Assembly: GCF_011320225.1 (NCBI RefSeq)
Contig: NZ_JAAOEN010000008.1
Coordinates: forward strand, 62,001-126,000
DNA: 64,000 bases
Direction of reading: 5' to 3'
DNA from: Phytoactinopolyspora limicola
Lineage (GTDB): Bacteria > Actinomycetota > Actinomycetes > Jiangellales > Jiangellaceae
The first letter of the stretch is position 1; every line of letters starts with the position of its first letter. The notes beneath the pieces were generated by a model. That model saw only the letters and a list, made by a program, of their open reading frames with translations. It was not told the DNA's origin and made no database searches. The translations under genes and the position numbers were made by a program. Positions 42,582-49,682 of the stretch are shown piece after piece.

Positions 42582-43883
42582 ATGACTCCTGAAACCGTCG
42601 AGCTGGCCCGCCTCCAGTTCGCGTTGACCGCGGGGATTCACTTCCTCTTCGTGGCGTTGACCCTCGGGTTAGCGACGACGGTGGCCTGCCTTCAGCTTCG
42701 GGCCACCGTCACCCGGAGCCCACTCCACACCCACATGGTGCGATTCTGGGGGCAGCTCTACGTCATCAACTACGCCATGGGTATCGTCACCGGACTGGTG
42801 ATGGAACTCCAGTTCGGCCTGAGCTGGAGCGGGCTCACCCACTTCGCCGGGAACCTCTTCGGCGCCGCGCTCGCGATGGAGACCCTGGTCGCGTTCTTCA
42901 TCGAGTCCACGTTCCTCGGCCTGTGGATCTTCGGTTGGGGCCGGATGAACCGGTGGCTCCACCTAGGTGTGATCTGGGTGGTCACCCTGACCGCCTACGC
43001 GTCGGCGTACTGGATCCTGGTGGCCAACGGCTTCATGCAGAACCCGACCGGTGCGGCGCTCGACGGCGACACCCTGGTGCTGACCGATCTGAGCGCTCTG
43101 CTGACCAATCCGAGCACACTCACCGCGTTCGGGCACATCGCCGGTGGTGCCCTCCTGACCAGCGGCTTCTTCGTAGCCGGGGTGAGCGCCTATCACCTGC
43201 GTCGGCGGACCGAACAGCGGGAGTTCTTCGGGCGCTCGCTGCGGATCGGGGTGTACACGTCGGTACCCGCCCTGTTCCTGGCGGTGGCGACCGGCGGCCT
43301 CCAGTTCGGCCACCTCGAGGGCACCCAGCCGATGAAACTGGCGGTGTTCGCCATGGACGGCGACGAGATAGACGCACTCCAAGCGGCGATGATCGAGCAG
43401 TTCGGTGCGGGCGACTACACCCCACCGGGCCTGGCCCGGGCGGCAGGGTTGGTGATGCTCGTGGTCTTCGCCGCGATGTTCTGGATCCTGCTCGTCGGCG
43501 CCCTACTGGCCATATCCAGGAAGGTGATCGTCCGGTTCCGCCTCTGGCACGTCGTCCTGATGGCTGCGATGCCGTTGCCGTACGTCGCGATGATTTCGGG
43601 TTGGGTCTTCCGGGAGGTCGGCCGACAACCGTGGGTCGTGTACGAGATGTTAACCGTCGACGACGCCGTCTCGGACATCTCCGACACCGCGATGCGTGCG
43701 TCGCTGATCACCTTCACCACCCTGTTCGGCGTTCTCGTCGCCGTGACGATCTGGCTGATGGCCCGGCACGCCCGCCGCGGCCCGGACGCCGTGACGCTGG
43801 GGGCCGGCGAGCTGGGTGGCGACACGTCATCCAGGCCAGCGCGCGACCCGTCCGAGGCCATCTTGACCTTCGTAGGGAGGTGA
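42582..43883 (+). CDS. cydA: Cytochrome bd ubiquinol/menaquinol oxidase subunit I
   Basis: A 433-residue haem-binding subunit of cytochrome bd, which reduces oxygen with electrons from quinol. Diagnostic segments are LQFALTAGIHFLFVALTLGL (haem b595/d ligand His), METLVAFFIESTFLGLWIFG (conserved Glu residues), GHLEGTQPMKLAVF near the quinol site, and GWVFREVGRQPWVVYEMLTV. The Q-loop is of the short type, as expected in actinobacteria. Nine helices are visible. cydB follows six bases after the stop. No cydDC assembly transporter is beside it; the ABC pair at 50874-54514 lacks specific evidence for that role. Confidence 0.95.
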   Translation: MTPETVELARLQFALTAGIHFLFVALTLGLATTVACLQLRATVTRSPLHTHMVRFWGQLYVINYAMGIVTGLVMELQFGLSWSGLTHFAGNLFGAALAMETLVAFFIESTFLGLWIFGWGRMNRWLHLGVIWVVTLTAYASAYWILVANGFMQNPTGAALDGDTLVLTDLSALLTNPSTLTAFGHIAGGALLTSGFFVAGVSAYHLRRRTEQREFFGRSLRIGVYTSVPALFLAVATGGLQFGHLEGTQPMKLAVFAMDGDEIDALQAAMIEQFGAGDYTPPGLARAAGLVMLVVFAAMFWILLVGALLAISRKVIVRFRLWHVVLMAAMPLPYVAMISGWVFREVGRQPWVVYEMLTVDDAVSDISDTAMRASLITFTTLFGVLVAVTIWLMARHARRGPDAVTLGAGELGGDTSSRPARDPSEAILTFVGR

Positions 43884-43889
43884 GCACAG

Positions 43890-44747
43890 ATGGAGATACT
43901 GGCCATCGCCATCCTGGGTTTCTACGCCATCGGGTATTTCGTGCTGGGTGGTGCGGACATCGGCGCGGGTATGCTGCTGCCGATTCTGGCTCGCACCCGC
44001 GGCGAGCGGCAGCGGGTGGTGGCGACCATCGTGCCGTACTTCCTGACCAACGAGGTGTGGCTGGTCGCGGCCGCCGGTGTCTTGATCGGATTGTTCCCGG
44101 TGGTCGAAGGTGACCTGCTGACCGGCCTGTTTCCGCTGGTGTGTGCCCTGCTGGTGGGGTGGGTGAGCCGGGACGCCGGGGTGTGGTTCCGGGGCCGCGT
44201 CGACGGCGACGGCCGTGGTGCCCGGGTGTGGAGAGCCACCTGCGACGCCACCATCTGTGCAGGAAGCTGGATCGTGGCCGGTGCCTGGGCGTGGATTCTC
44301 GCGGGCCTGCTCGCTGGTGAGACCGACCACGTCGTGACGGACCCGACGGTCGTCGTGGCGATCGGCGCGGTGTTGTCCGTCTTCGCGCTGCACGGGCTGG
44401 CGTTCGTCGGGCTCCGGAGCAGCGGCGACCTGCGGCGACGGTCGATGCGATGGTTCGGTTCGTCGGGGGAGCGGCGGATGTTCGTCGTGACGGGGGCGAT
44501 CGTGGCAGGCTTGGTTATCGCCGCCGGATCGAACATCCCGCTCACCGCGGCGGCCGCGGACCGGGCCACCCTCGACTGGCTGGTGCCGGCGATCCTGATG
44601 GTGACGCCGGTGCTACTGGCCGCACAGATGTGGGCATGGCGGCTGTTCAGGCATCGGATACCCAGTCATCGGATACCCAGTGGACATCACTCCGGCCAGG
44701 GCAGCTCAGCGGTCAGGGTGAAGCCGAGGTCGGACGTGGGACCGTAA
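43890..44747 (+). CDS. cydB: Cytochrome bd oxidase subunit II
   Basis: A 285-residue subunit with about eight helices that pairs with CydA. The N-terminus ILAIAILGFYAIGYFVLGGA and the segment FLTNEVWLVAAAGVLIGLFP are typical. It is shorter than the E. coli protein (about 380 residues), because loops are reduced. The C-terminal tail contains a duplicated HRIPS coded by a 15-bp direct repeat, and its last 61 bases overlap the end of the convergent histidine kinase gene. GGGAGGTGA precedes the ATG. It is in one operon with cydA. Confidence 0.92.
   Translation: MEILAIAILGFYAIGYFVLGGADIGAGMLLPILARTRGERQRVVATIVPYFLTNEVWLVAAAGVLIGLFPVVEGDLLTGLFPLVCALLVGWVSRDAGVWFRGRVDGDGRGARVWRATCDATICAGSWIVAGAWAWILAGLLAGETDHVVTDPTVVVAIGAVLSVFALHGLAFVGLRSSGDLRRRSMRWFGSSGERRMFVVTGAIVAGLVIAAGSNIPLTAAAADRATLDWLVPAILMVTPVLLAAQMWAWRLFRHRIPSHRIPSGHHSGQGSSAVRVKPRSDVGP
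44652..44681. repeat. Two tandem copies of the 15-bp unit CATCGGATACCCAGT
   Basis: Exact direct duplication within the 3' end of cydB, in frame (RHRIPSHRIPS). It lies just before the overlap with the convergent kinase gene. Confidence 0.95.
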
Positions 44748-45934
44748 GACAACGCACCACCGGCCAAAGCAGTCCGCTCGGCCAACCCGACCAGGCCGGT
44801 ACTGGAGCCAGGGATAGACGCCTGCGGTCCAACCGGCCCGGCGGGCGGGCCGTTGCGCACGTGTACCGTCAACACCCCACCGGCAGAGCCGGCCAAGGCA
44901 ACGGCCACCGCGGCGCCCGCGGCGTGTTTCCGGGCGTTCGTCAGCCCTTCCTGCACGACGCGGTAGGCGCACCGGGAGACGGCGGTCGGCAGCGGCTGGT
45001 CGCCGTCGCGCCAGTCATCGAAGGTGACGCTGGCGCCGGCCCGCCGAGAATCGTCCAGCAGGGCTGGAAGATCGTCCAGGTCCGAACCGACCTCGTCGGG
45101 ACTATGGCCGGTCGGCGCGCGCAATACGCCGATCACCTCGCGTAGGTCACGTAAGGCCTGGTGGGCACTCTCCCGGATGACATCGGAGACCTGTTCGATG
45201 TCGTGGCGGCTGGCGTCGCGCCGGTGGATGAGTGCGTTCGCGTGCACGCTGAGCAGCGACAACCGATGCGCCAACACATCATGCATCTCGCGGGCGATCC
45301 GCTGCCGCTCGCGTTGCCGTGCCTGATCAACCCTGAGGTGAGCCTCGGCCTCGGCCTGGCGGGCGCGTTCACGGAGCGACACGAGCAGCTGTCGGCGGGC
45401 CCGGATGAACATCCCCCACACCGCGGCGATGACGATCACCAACGCCGAGAACACCATCGACACGGTCCAGGACTCGTTCGGTGACGGAAACAGCCAGAAG
45501 TGCACCCCGCCGACGAGGATGTTGGCCGCGGCGATCGCGACGGCCGGCGGGTAAGGACGGTGAACGGCGACAGTGAAGATCAAGATCAGTTGGGCGCCAC
45601 CGATCGACGCTGCGAACACCGACACCGCGGTGGCGGCGACCGCCAAATGCACCGGCCAGCGGCGCCGGAACCACAGAGCCACCACACCCAGCACCCCGAC
45701 GGCGACATCCACGGCCCGGAACGTGGTGAACCCGTCGTCGGCGTTCACCCGTTCGACAACACTCACCAGGCCAACCGCAACAGCGATGAGCGTGCACAAG
45801 ACGTCGACCAACCAGTCGCGGGCCGAGCGCCCGTGCTGCGGGCCGGCAGCCCGGTCAGCGGTGAGGAAAGCAGGAAGCAAGCTGGGCAATTCCGGATGGG
45901 GCCGGTTGGATGAGGAGGTGGTGGCCACGGGCAC
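44687..45934 (-). CDS. Orphan sensor histidine kinase, NarL/DesK class
   Basis: A 415-residue kinase with five to six transmembrane helices in the first 180 residues and a coiled stretch (RERARQAEAEAHLRVDQARQ). The HisKA_3 motif QRIAREMHDVLAHRLSLLSV carries His218. The ATPase part has YRVVQEGLTNARKHAAG and GSSTGLVGLAERTALAGGAL. No response regulator gene is adjacent: upstream is the GntR-type gene and downstream is the convergent cydB. The 3' end overlaps cydB by 61 bases, so the two transcripts are complementary there. The GTG at 45934 is the annotated start, but no strong ribosome site is present. Confidence 0.9.
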   Translation of the reverse strand: MPVATTSSSNRPHPELPSLLPAFLTADRAAGPQHGRSARDWLVDVLCTLIAVAVGLVSVVERVNADDGFTTFRAVDVAVGVLGVVALWFRRRWPVHLAVAATAVSVFAASIGGAQLILIFTVAVHRPYPPAVAIAAANILVGGVHFWLFPSPNESWTVSMVFSALVIVIAAVWGMFIRARRQLLVSLRERARQAEAEAHLRVDQARQRERQRIAREMHDVLAHRLSLLSVHANALIHRRDASRHDIEQVSDVIRESAHQALRDLREVIGVLRAPTGHSPDEVGSDLDDLPALLDDSRRAGASVTFDDWRDGDQPLPTAVSRCAYRVVQEGLTNARKHAAGAAVAVALAGSAGGVLTVHVRNGPPAGPVGPQASIPGSSTGLVGLAERTALAGGALSYGPTSDLGFTLTAELPWPE

Positions 45935-45965
45935 ACGTTAGCGAAGTGGGCGCGACAATGCGGAC

Positions 45966-46514
45966 TCAGCGGCGGACGTACGTACCTTTGGCCGGCAACG
46001 TCCAGATGAGCTGGCGGTCCCGCAGCTCGGCGGCAACCCGCCGGACGGTGCCGATGGAGACACCATACTGGCGGGCCAAATGGCGTTCCGCCGGAAGTTG
46101 ACTGCCTGGTTCGAGATCATGAGCCTCGATTCGGGCAGCAAGGTGGTCGGCGAGGCGTAAGTAGACATAACCTCCGTCGCGCGTGTCGGGATCGAACTCG
46201 GGGATACGTGGGGTGTGGGTGGGTGGGTGTCGGGATTCGGTGCCAGACCGGCGCGACTCGGTGGCTGGCCGGGCAGGTGCGGCGGCCCGGCGCTGCGACG
46301 GGTGCGGCGGCTGACCCGGCGCGCCCCGCTCAGCCGCCCAGGGATCGGTGGGGTCGATCCCGGCGGCGAGCAGCGCCTGTTCGGCCGCGGCGGATGCGGC
46401 CACATCGACCTGGCGGCGAGCGAGCAGCGAGATGTCCGGCGTCTCAGACGTCGCGCCGGGAGCACGCGAGACCTCGACCAGCGCGGACTGCAAAGAGCGT
46501 TCAGAGTCCGACAT
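45966..46514 (-). CDS. Small GntR-type helix-turn-helix protein without effector domain
   Basis: A 182-residue protein with the GntR winged helix at its C-terminus: YLRLADHLAARIEAHDLEPG, QLPAERHLARQYGVSIGTVR and DRQLIWTLPAKGTYVRR. The first 110 residues are of low complexity, rich in Ala, Pro and Arg, with SLLARRQVDVAASAAAEQAL as the only ordered-looking part. In normal GntR regulators the helix-turn-helix is N-terminal and followed by a ligand domain, which is absent here. The ATG at 46514 has a weak ribosome site. It precedes the orphan kinase gene on the same strand by 31 bases and may be co-transcribed with it. Confidence 0.8.
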   Translation of the reverse strand: MSDSERSLQSALVEVSRAPGATSETPDISLLARRQVDVAASAAAEQALLAAGIDPTDPWAAERGAPGQPPHPSQRRAAAPARPATESRRSGTESRHPPTHTPRIPEFDPDTRDGGYVYLRLADHLAARIEAHDLEPGSQLPAERHLARQYGVSIGTVRRVAAELRDRQLIWTLPAKGTYVRR

Positions 46515-46614
46515 GACGACGATGCTAACCCAACGTAAAACGCTAAACAAGCAGGTCAGGCGTCTAGTCCGGGGTTGACGCCGGGGTTGGTGCTGGCTCG
46601 ACGCCGCGGGGCGA

Positions 46615-47034
46615 TCAGGCGTCGGATGTGGGGGCGTCCACCCGGCGCAAAGCCACGCCGTTGATGCAGTAACGCTGGTCGGTAGGGGTAGGGAATCCCT
46701 CACCGGTGAACACATGCCCGAGGTGTGAGCCGCAGCGGCCGCATCGAACCTCGGTGCGCACCTGGCCAAGAGTGCGGTCTTCGACGTACTCGACTCGGTC
46801 CTCGGCCAGCGGGGCGTAGAACGCCGGCCAGCCGCAGCGGGCGTCGAACTTCGTCTCGCTTCGGAACAACTCGGCACCGCAGCCCCGGCATTGATACACG
46901 TAGGGACGATCGTCCAGATGCTCCAACGGGCTGGAGCCGGGCCGCTCAGTGCCAGCCTCGCGTAACACGTGATATTCCTCGGGCGAGAGTTCGGCCTGCC
47001 ATTGCTCGTCGCTCTTCTCCACGTCGTAGGGCAT
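46615..47034 (-). CDS. msrB: Peptide-methionine (R)-S-oxide reductase
   Basis: A 139-residue enzyme that reduces methionine R-sulfoxide in proteins using thioredoxin. The catalytic Cys123 is in DQRYCINGVALR. Two C-x2-C pairs (Cys49/52 in YQCRGCGAE, Cys98/101 in VRCGRCGSHLGHVF) form the structural zinc site. KFDARCGWPAF and the C-terminal region are complete. The ATG at 47034 gives the standard N-terminus (EKSDEQWQAELSPEEYHVLR); a longer open frame upstream lacks similarity. The GCACCTGATC-type element begins 100 bases upstream of the start. Confidence 0.96.
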   Translation of the reverse strand: MPYDVEKSDEQWQAELSPEEYHVLREAGTERPGSSPLEHLDDRPYVYQCRGCGAELFRSETKFDARCGWPAFYAPLAEDRVEYVEDRTLGQVRTEVRCGRCGSHLGHVFTGEGFPTPTDQRYCINGVALRRVDAPTSDA

Positions 47035-47391
47035 ACCTTCGACTCTAGCGCCCAGCGCAGCGTTGCCACCGTGACGGCGTACGTCGTCCACGCCCCACCC
47101 CGGCCCGGCGCGGGTTTCACCGCCGCCCCCGTTGCGCACCTGATCTCCGTTTTGTCACCTGATCGTTCTTGTGGCGACGATCAGGTGCACGGCGGATGGC
47201 GTTTACCCTGCTCAACGGCCCGTTGGCGCATGCGACCTCGTCTCAGGATATGGGCGAGCCGTGGATCAGATGCACGGTCGCGCCTCGTGGGGCGGGTTAT
47301 GCATCTGATCGTCAGAGCGGCTGCCGCCTTCGCCAGCTCGGGCGTCGGGTTGGACGCCCAGTCCGGCGGCACCCGTCCTCAGCTGACCGCC

Positions 47392-47499
47392 ACAAGCTTC
47401 CTTGCGGCACGCTGCCGTGTGCAGTAAGCCTCCTTGTTGTTGCCCTGGTGACAGTAAGCCTCCTTGTGCCCGGGGCGGGGGCCGCAGTAAACCTCCTTG
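47392..47499. repeat. Four imperfect direct repeats at 30-32 bp spacing
   Basis: CAGTAAGCCTCCTTGT occurs at 47422 and 47452, CAGTAAACCTCCTTGT at 47484, and a weaker copy (ACAAGCTTCCTTGC) at 47392. The bases between them differ. The array is inside the noncoding element. Confidence 0.85.
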
Positions 47500-47557
47500 T
47501 TGTGGCCTGGACGGCGACACGTTTCCCCTGCGGTGCGGGCCGCGCCGGCGTGCCCCG

Positions 47558-47629
47558 GCACTTCGCTACCGCCAGATGGGGTTGAGGGCCGGAATCGGGT
47601 GTTAACGCCATCTGGCGGTAGCGAAGTGC
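47558..47629. repeat. Perfect 22-bp inverted repeat with 28-base loop
   Basis: The arms 47558-47579 and 47608-47629 are exactly complementary (left arm begins GCACTTCGCTACCGCC). The hairpin lies in the noncoding element and has no U-run. Confidence 0.95.
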
Positions 47630-47784
47630 GCTATGCCGTACCGGGATCTGGCGATCATCCGGCTCATACACCGCCACAGCGCCGCGTTCGCCGTCGTCGC
47701 ACAGCCCGACGGCCGTATTTCGCCTGACAGCAATCCCAGCCAGCACCACCAGCCCCAAAACGCACAGATCGTTTTCGCGGGGAC

Positions 47785-47841
47785 GATCAGGTGCGGAAAC
47801 GGAGATCAGGTGCGGAAACGGAGATCAGGTGCGGAAACGGG
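47785..47841. repeat. Three tandem copies of a 19-bp unit with GATCAGGTGC
   Basis: GATCAGGTGCGGAAACGGA begins at 47785, 47804 and 47823; the last base of copy three differs. A hairpin, GATCGT with ACGATC around a 10-base loop, immediately precedes it (47767-47788). The array ends six bases before the end of the LigD-type gene. Confidence 0.95.
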
Positions 47842-47846
47842 GTGGG

Positions 47847-48896
47847 TCAGTCCCCGGGGTGGCGGGCGCGGCTGGGTTGGACCCGCATGGGTTCGCCGGG
47901 CATCTTCGGATACTCAGGTGGGTACGGAAGGTCGCCGAGGTCGTGGTCTCGGGCGTCGCGTTCGGCCATCGTCAGCAGCGGCTCGATCGAGTACGCGTTC
48001 TCCTCCATGTCGGCGTGTGGATCACCGATTTCCGCATACCGCGCCGGCATAGTGGCGACGTCGAAATCCTCTGGCCGGGCGTCGCCGACTTCGTCCCAGC
48101 GCAGCGGGGCCGACACCGTGGCCTGCGGCCGTGGCCGGATCGAGTAGGCCGAGGCGATGGTGCGGTCGCGGGCCATCTGGTTGAAGTCGATGAAGATCTT
48201 CTCGCCGCGCTCCTCTTTCCACCATGACATGGTGACCAGCGACGGTAGCCGCCGCTCCAACTCTCGGCCGAAGGCGATCACCGCGCGCCGGACCTCGACG
48301 AAGTCCCACCGCGGTTCGATCGGAACGTACAGGTGTAGTCCGCGTCCGCCGGAGGTTTTGGGGAATCCGTCCAGGCCGAGTTCTTGCAGCAATGCCCGTG
48401 CCTCTGGTGCGACTCGGGCGGCGTCGGCGTAGTCGGTGCCTGGCTGCGGATCGAGATCGATTCGCAGTTGGTCGGGGTGGTCCGGGGTGTCTCGCCGGAC
48501 CGGCCAAGGGTGGAAGGTCAACGTCCCGAGGTTGGCCGCCCAGGCAACCACGGCCAGTTCGGTAGGGCAGACCTCGTCGGCGGGGCGACCGCTGGGGAAG
48601 GTGATGCTGGCCGTCTCTACCCACGACGGTGCACCCTTGGGTACCCGTTTCTGGTAGAACGCGTCGCCCCGGTTGTTCTGCCGGGTGGACAGCCGCGCAC
48701 CCTCGACGACGCCGCCGGGCCAGCGTTCCAGCGTGGTGGGCCGCTGATGTAGCGCCCCCAGGATGCCGTCGCCCACCGCCACGAAGTAGTTGACGACGTC
48801 GAGCTTGGTGAAGCCCCGCTCCGGAAAGTAGATCTTGTCTGGGCTGGACACGCGGACCTCGCGCCCTCCCACGTCGAGGAAGACCGGTTCACTCAC
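47847..48896 (-). CDS. Standalone LigD-type polymerase/primase domain protein (NHEJ)
   Basis: A 349-residue protein corresponding to the polymerase domain of bacterial LigD, an archaeo-eukaryotic primase fold that fills ends during non-homologous end joining. Key parts are YFPERGFTKLDVVNYFVAVG, RPTTLERWPGGV, the metal-binding LRIDLDPQPGTDY (Asp-x-Asp), KTSGGRGLHLYVPIEP and FIDFNQMARDRTIASAYSIR. There is no ligase or nuclease domain attached. A separate ATP-dependent ligase is encoded at 49683. No ku gene is in the window. The GTG start at 48896 is preceded by AGGTGA. The stop is six bases from the end of the noncoding element. Confidence 0.92.
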   Translation of the reverse strand: MSEPVFLDVGGREVRVSSPDKIYFPERGFTKLDVVNYFVAVGDGILGALHQRPTTLERWPGGVVEGARLSTRQNNRGDAFYQKRVPKGAPSWVETASITFPSGRPADEVCPTELAVVAWAANLGTLTFHPWPVRRDTPDHPDQLRIDLDPQPGTDYADAARVAPEARALLQELGLDGFPKTSGGRGLHLYVPIEPRWDFVEVRRAVIAFGRELERRLPSLVTMSWWKEERGEKIFIDFNQMARDRTIASAYSIRPRPQATVSAPLRWDEVGDARPEDFDVATMPARYAEIGDPHADMEENAYSIEPLLTMAERDARDHDLGDLPYPPEYPKMPGEPMRVQPSRARHPGD

Positions 48897-48934
48897 CTGG
48901 GCGGCCCCTTGTCATTCGTGCGTCGTTCTTGCCG

Positions 48935-49471
48935 TCACGGGCTGTCGCCGTTCTGGTGCCGTACCTCCGATTCCCAATCCGGCTCGGACTGGGCGAGCAG
49001 GTGCAGCACCGGCACGTTCAGCTTACGCCGAGCGCGGGCGGTCCAATCGACGTGGAACAGTTCGGCTACGACGTGGGGCCGGGTCAAGATGATGACCTCG
49101 GCAGCGCCACACTCCTGTACCAGCGTGGCGAGCCGGTCGAGCGGGTCGTGTGCGGTGACCTCGCCGGTGACCTGCGCGCCGAGGGTACTGAACGCTTGTA
49201 CGGACATGTCGAGCGAGCGGCGGCTGGCCTCGCGGATCTCTTCGTGGACCCGTTCGAGGTCGTTCTCGTCGAGGTACAGCGCGGCGGTTCCCATGACCTC
49301 GCTGGCGGCCAACGAGCCGATGGTGGACTCGACCCGGCTCGCGGCATCCTCGACCGGGATCAGGACGTAGTAGTGGACCGGCTCCGGGGTGTCGGAATGC
49401 AGAGCGACGATCTGCCGGGCGTCCCAGCTGGTGACCGGCTCTTCGACGAGGACGACAACTTTGTACGACAT
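48935..49471 (-). CDS. Universal stress protein-like alpha/beta protein
   Basis: A 178-residue soluble protein with the alternating strand-helix pattern of the UspA/HUP fold: VVVLVEEPVTSWDARQIVAL at the N-terminus, VEDAASRVESTIGSLAASEV, then AAEVIILTRPHVVAELFHVD and NVPVLHLLAQSE at the end. The usual ATP-binding G-x2-G-x9-G(S/T) motif is not evident, so nucleotide binding is doubtful. The family assignment is by pattern only. GGGAGG precedes the ATG. It lies 38 bases upstream of the LigD-type gene on the same strand, so it may belong to a repair or stress unit. Confidence 0.65.
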   Translation of the reverse strand: MSYKVVVLVEEPVTSWDARQIVALHSDTPEPVHYYVLIPVEDAASRVESTIGSLAASEVMGTAALYLDENDLERVHEEIREASRRSLDMSVQAFSTLGAQVTGEVTAHDPLDRLATLVQECGAAEVIILTRPHVVAELFHVDWTARARRKLNVPVLHLLAQSEPDWESEVRHQNGDSP

Positions 49472-49682
49472 GGCGTACCTCCCGGGTCTCGACCGACGTG
49501 GTGCCGTCGATCCAAGGATTCATACGTCATCGTGACACCAAAGTCCACCGCTGCGGTGAAGATGAGACCTTGCGGTGCGGTCCTGTACGGAAAGCGTTAC
49601 ATTTCTGCGCCGCTGGGGTATCAACGACGTTGCCGAGTGCGCCTTCGCCGACGTCGTCGGTGGGTGCCATTAGTGTGTGGCC

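Larger units (their letters stand above)
47133..47832. repeat. Noncoding element with inverted GCACCTGATC-type ends (second copy)
   Basis: This 700-base region between msrB and the LigD-type polymerase gene has no supported gene. Its left 180 bases (47133-47312) match arm A of the element at 56492 in order and in all GATC-centred motifs, though with more differences. Its right end (about 47767-47832) carries the inverted terminal motif CGGAGATCAGGTGC. Inside are a hairpin at 47155-47186 (CACCTGATCGT with ACGATCAGGTG), a second hairpin with GATCAGATGCA and TGCATCTGATC (47263-47310), and further repeats listed separately. Confidence 0.8.

Noticed and set aside
47392-47499. CRISPR array
   Set aside because: Repeats are only 16 bp, imperfect, four in number with about 15-base intervals, and no cas genes are present.
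47312-47758. 148-codon minus-strand frame in the msrB/LigD-polymerase gap
   Set aside because: It runs through direct and inverted repeats, has no ribosome site and is rich in Arg and Thr from repeat translation.
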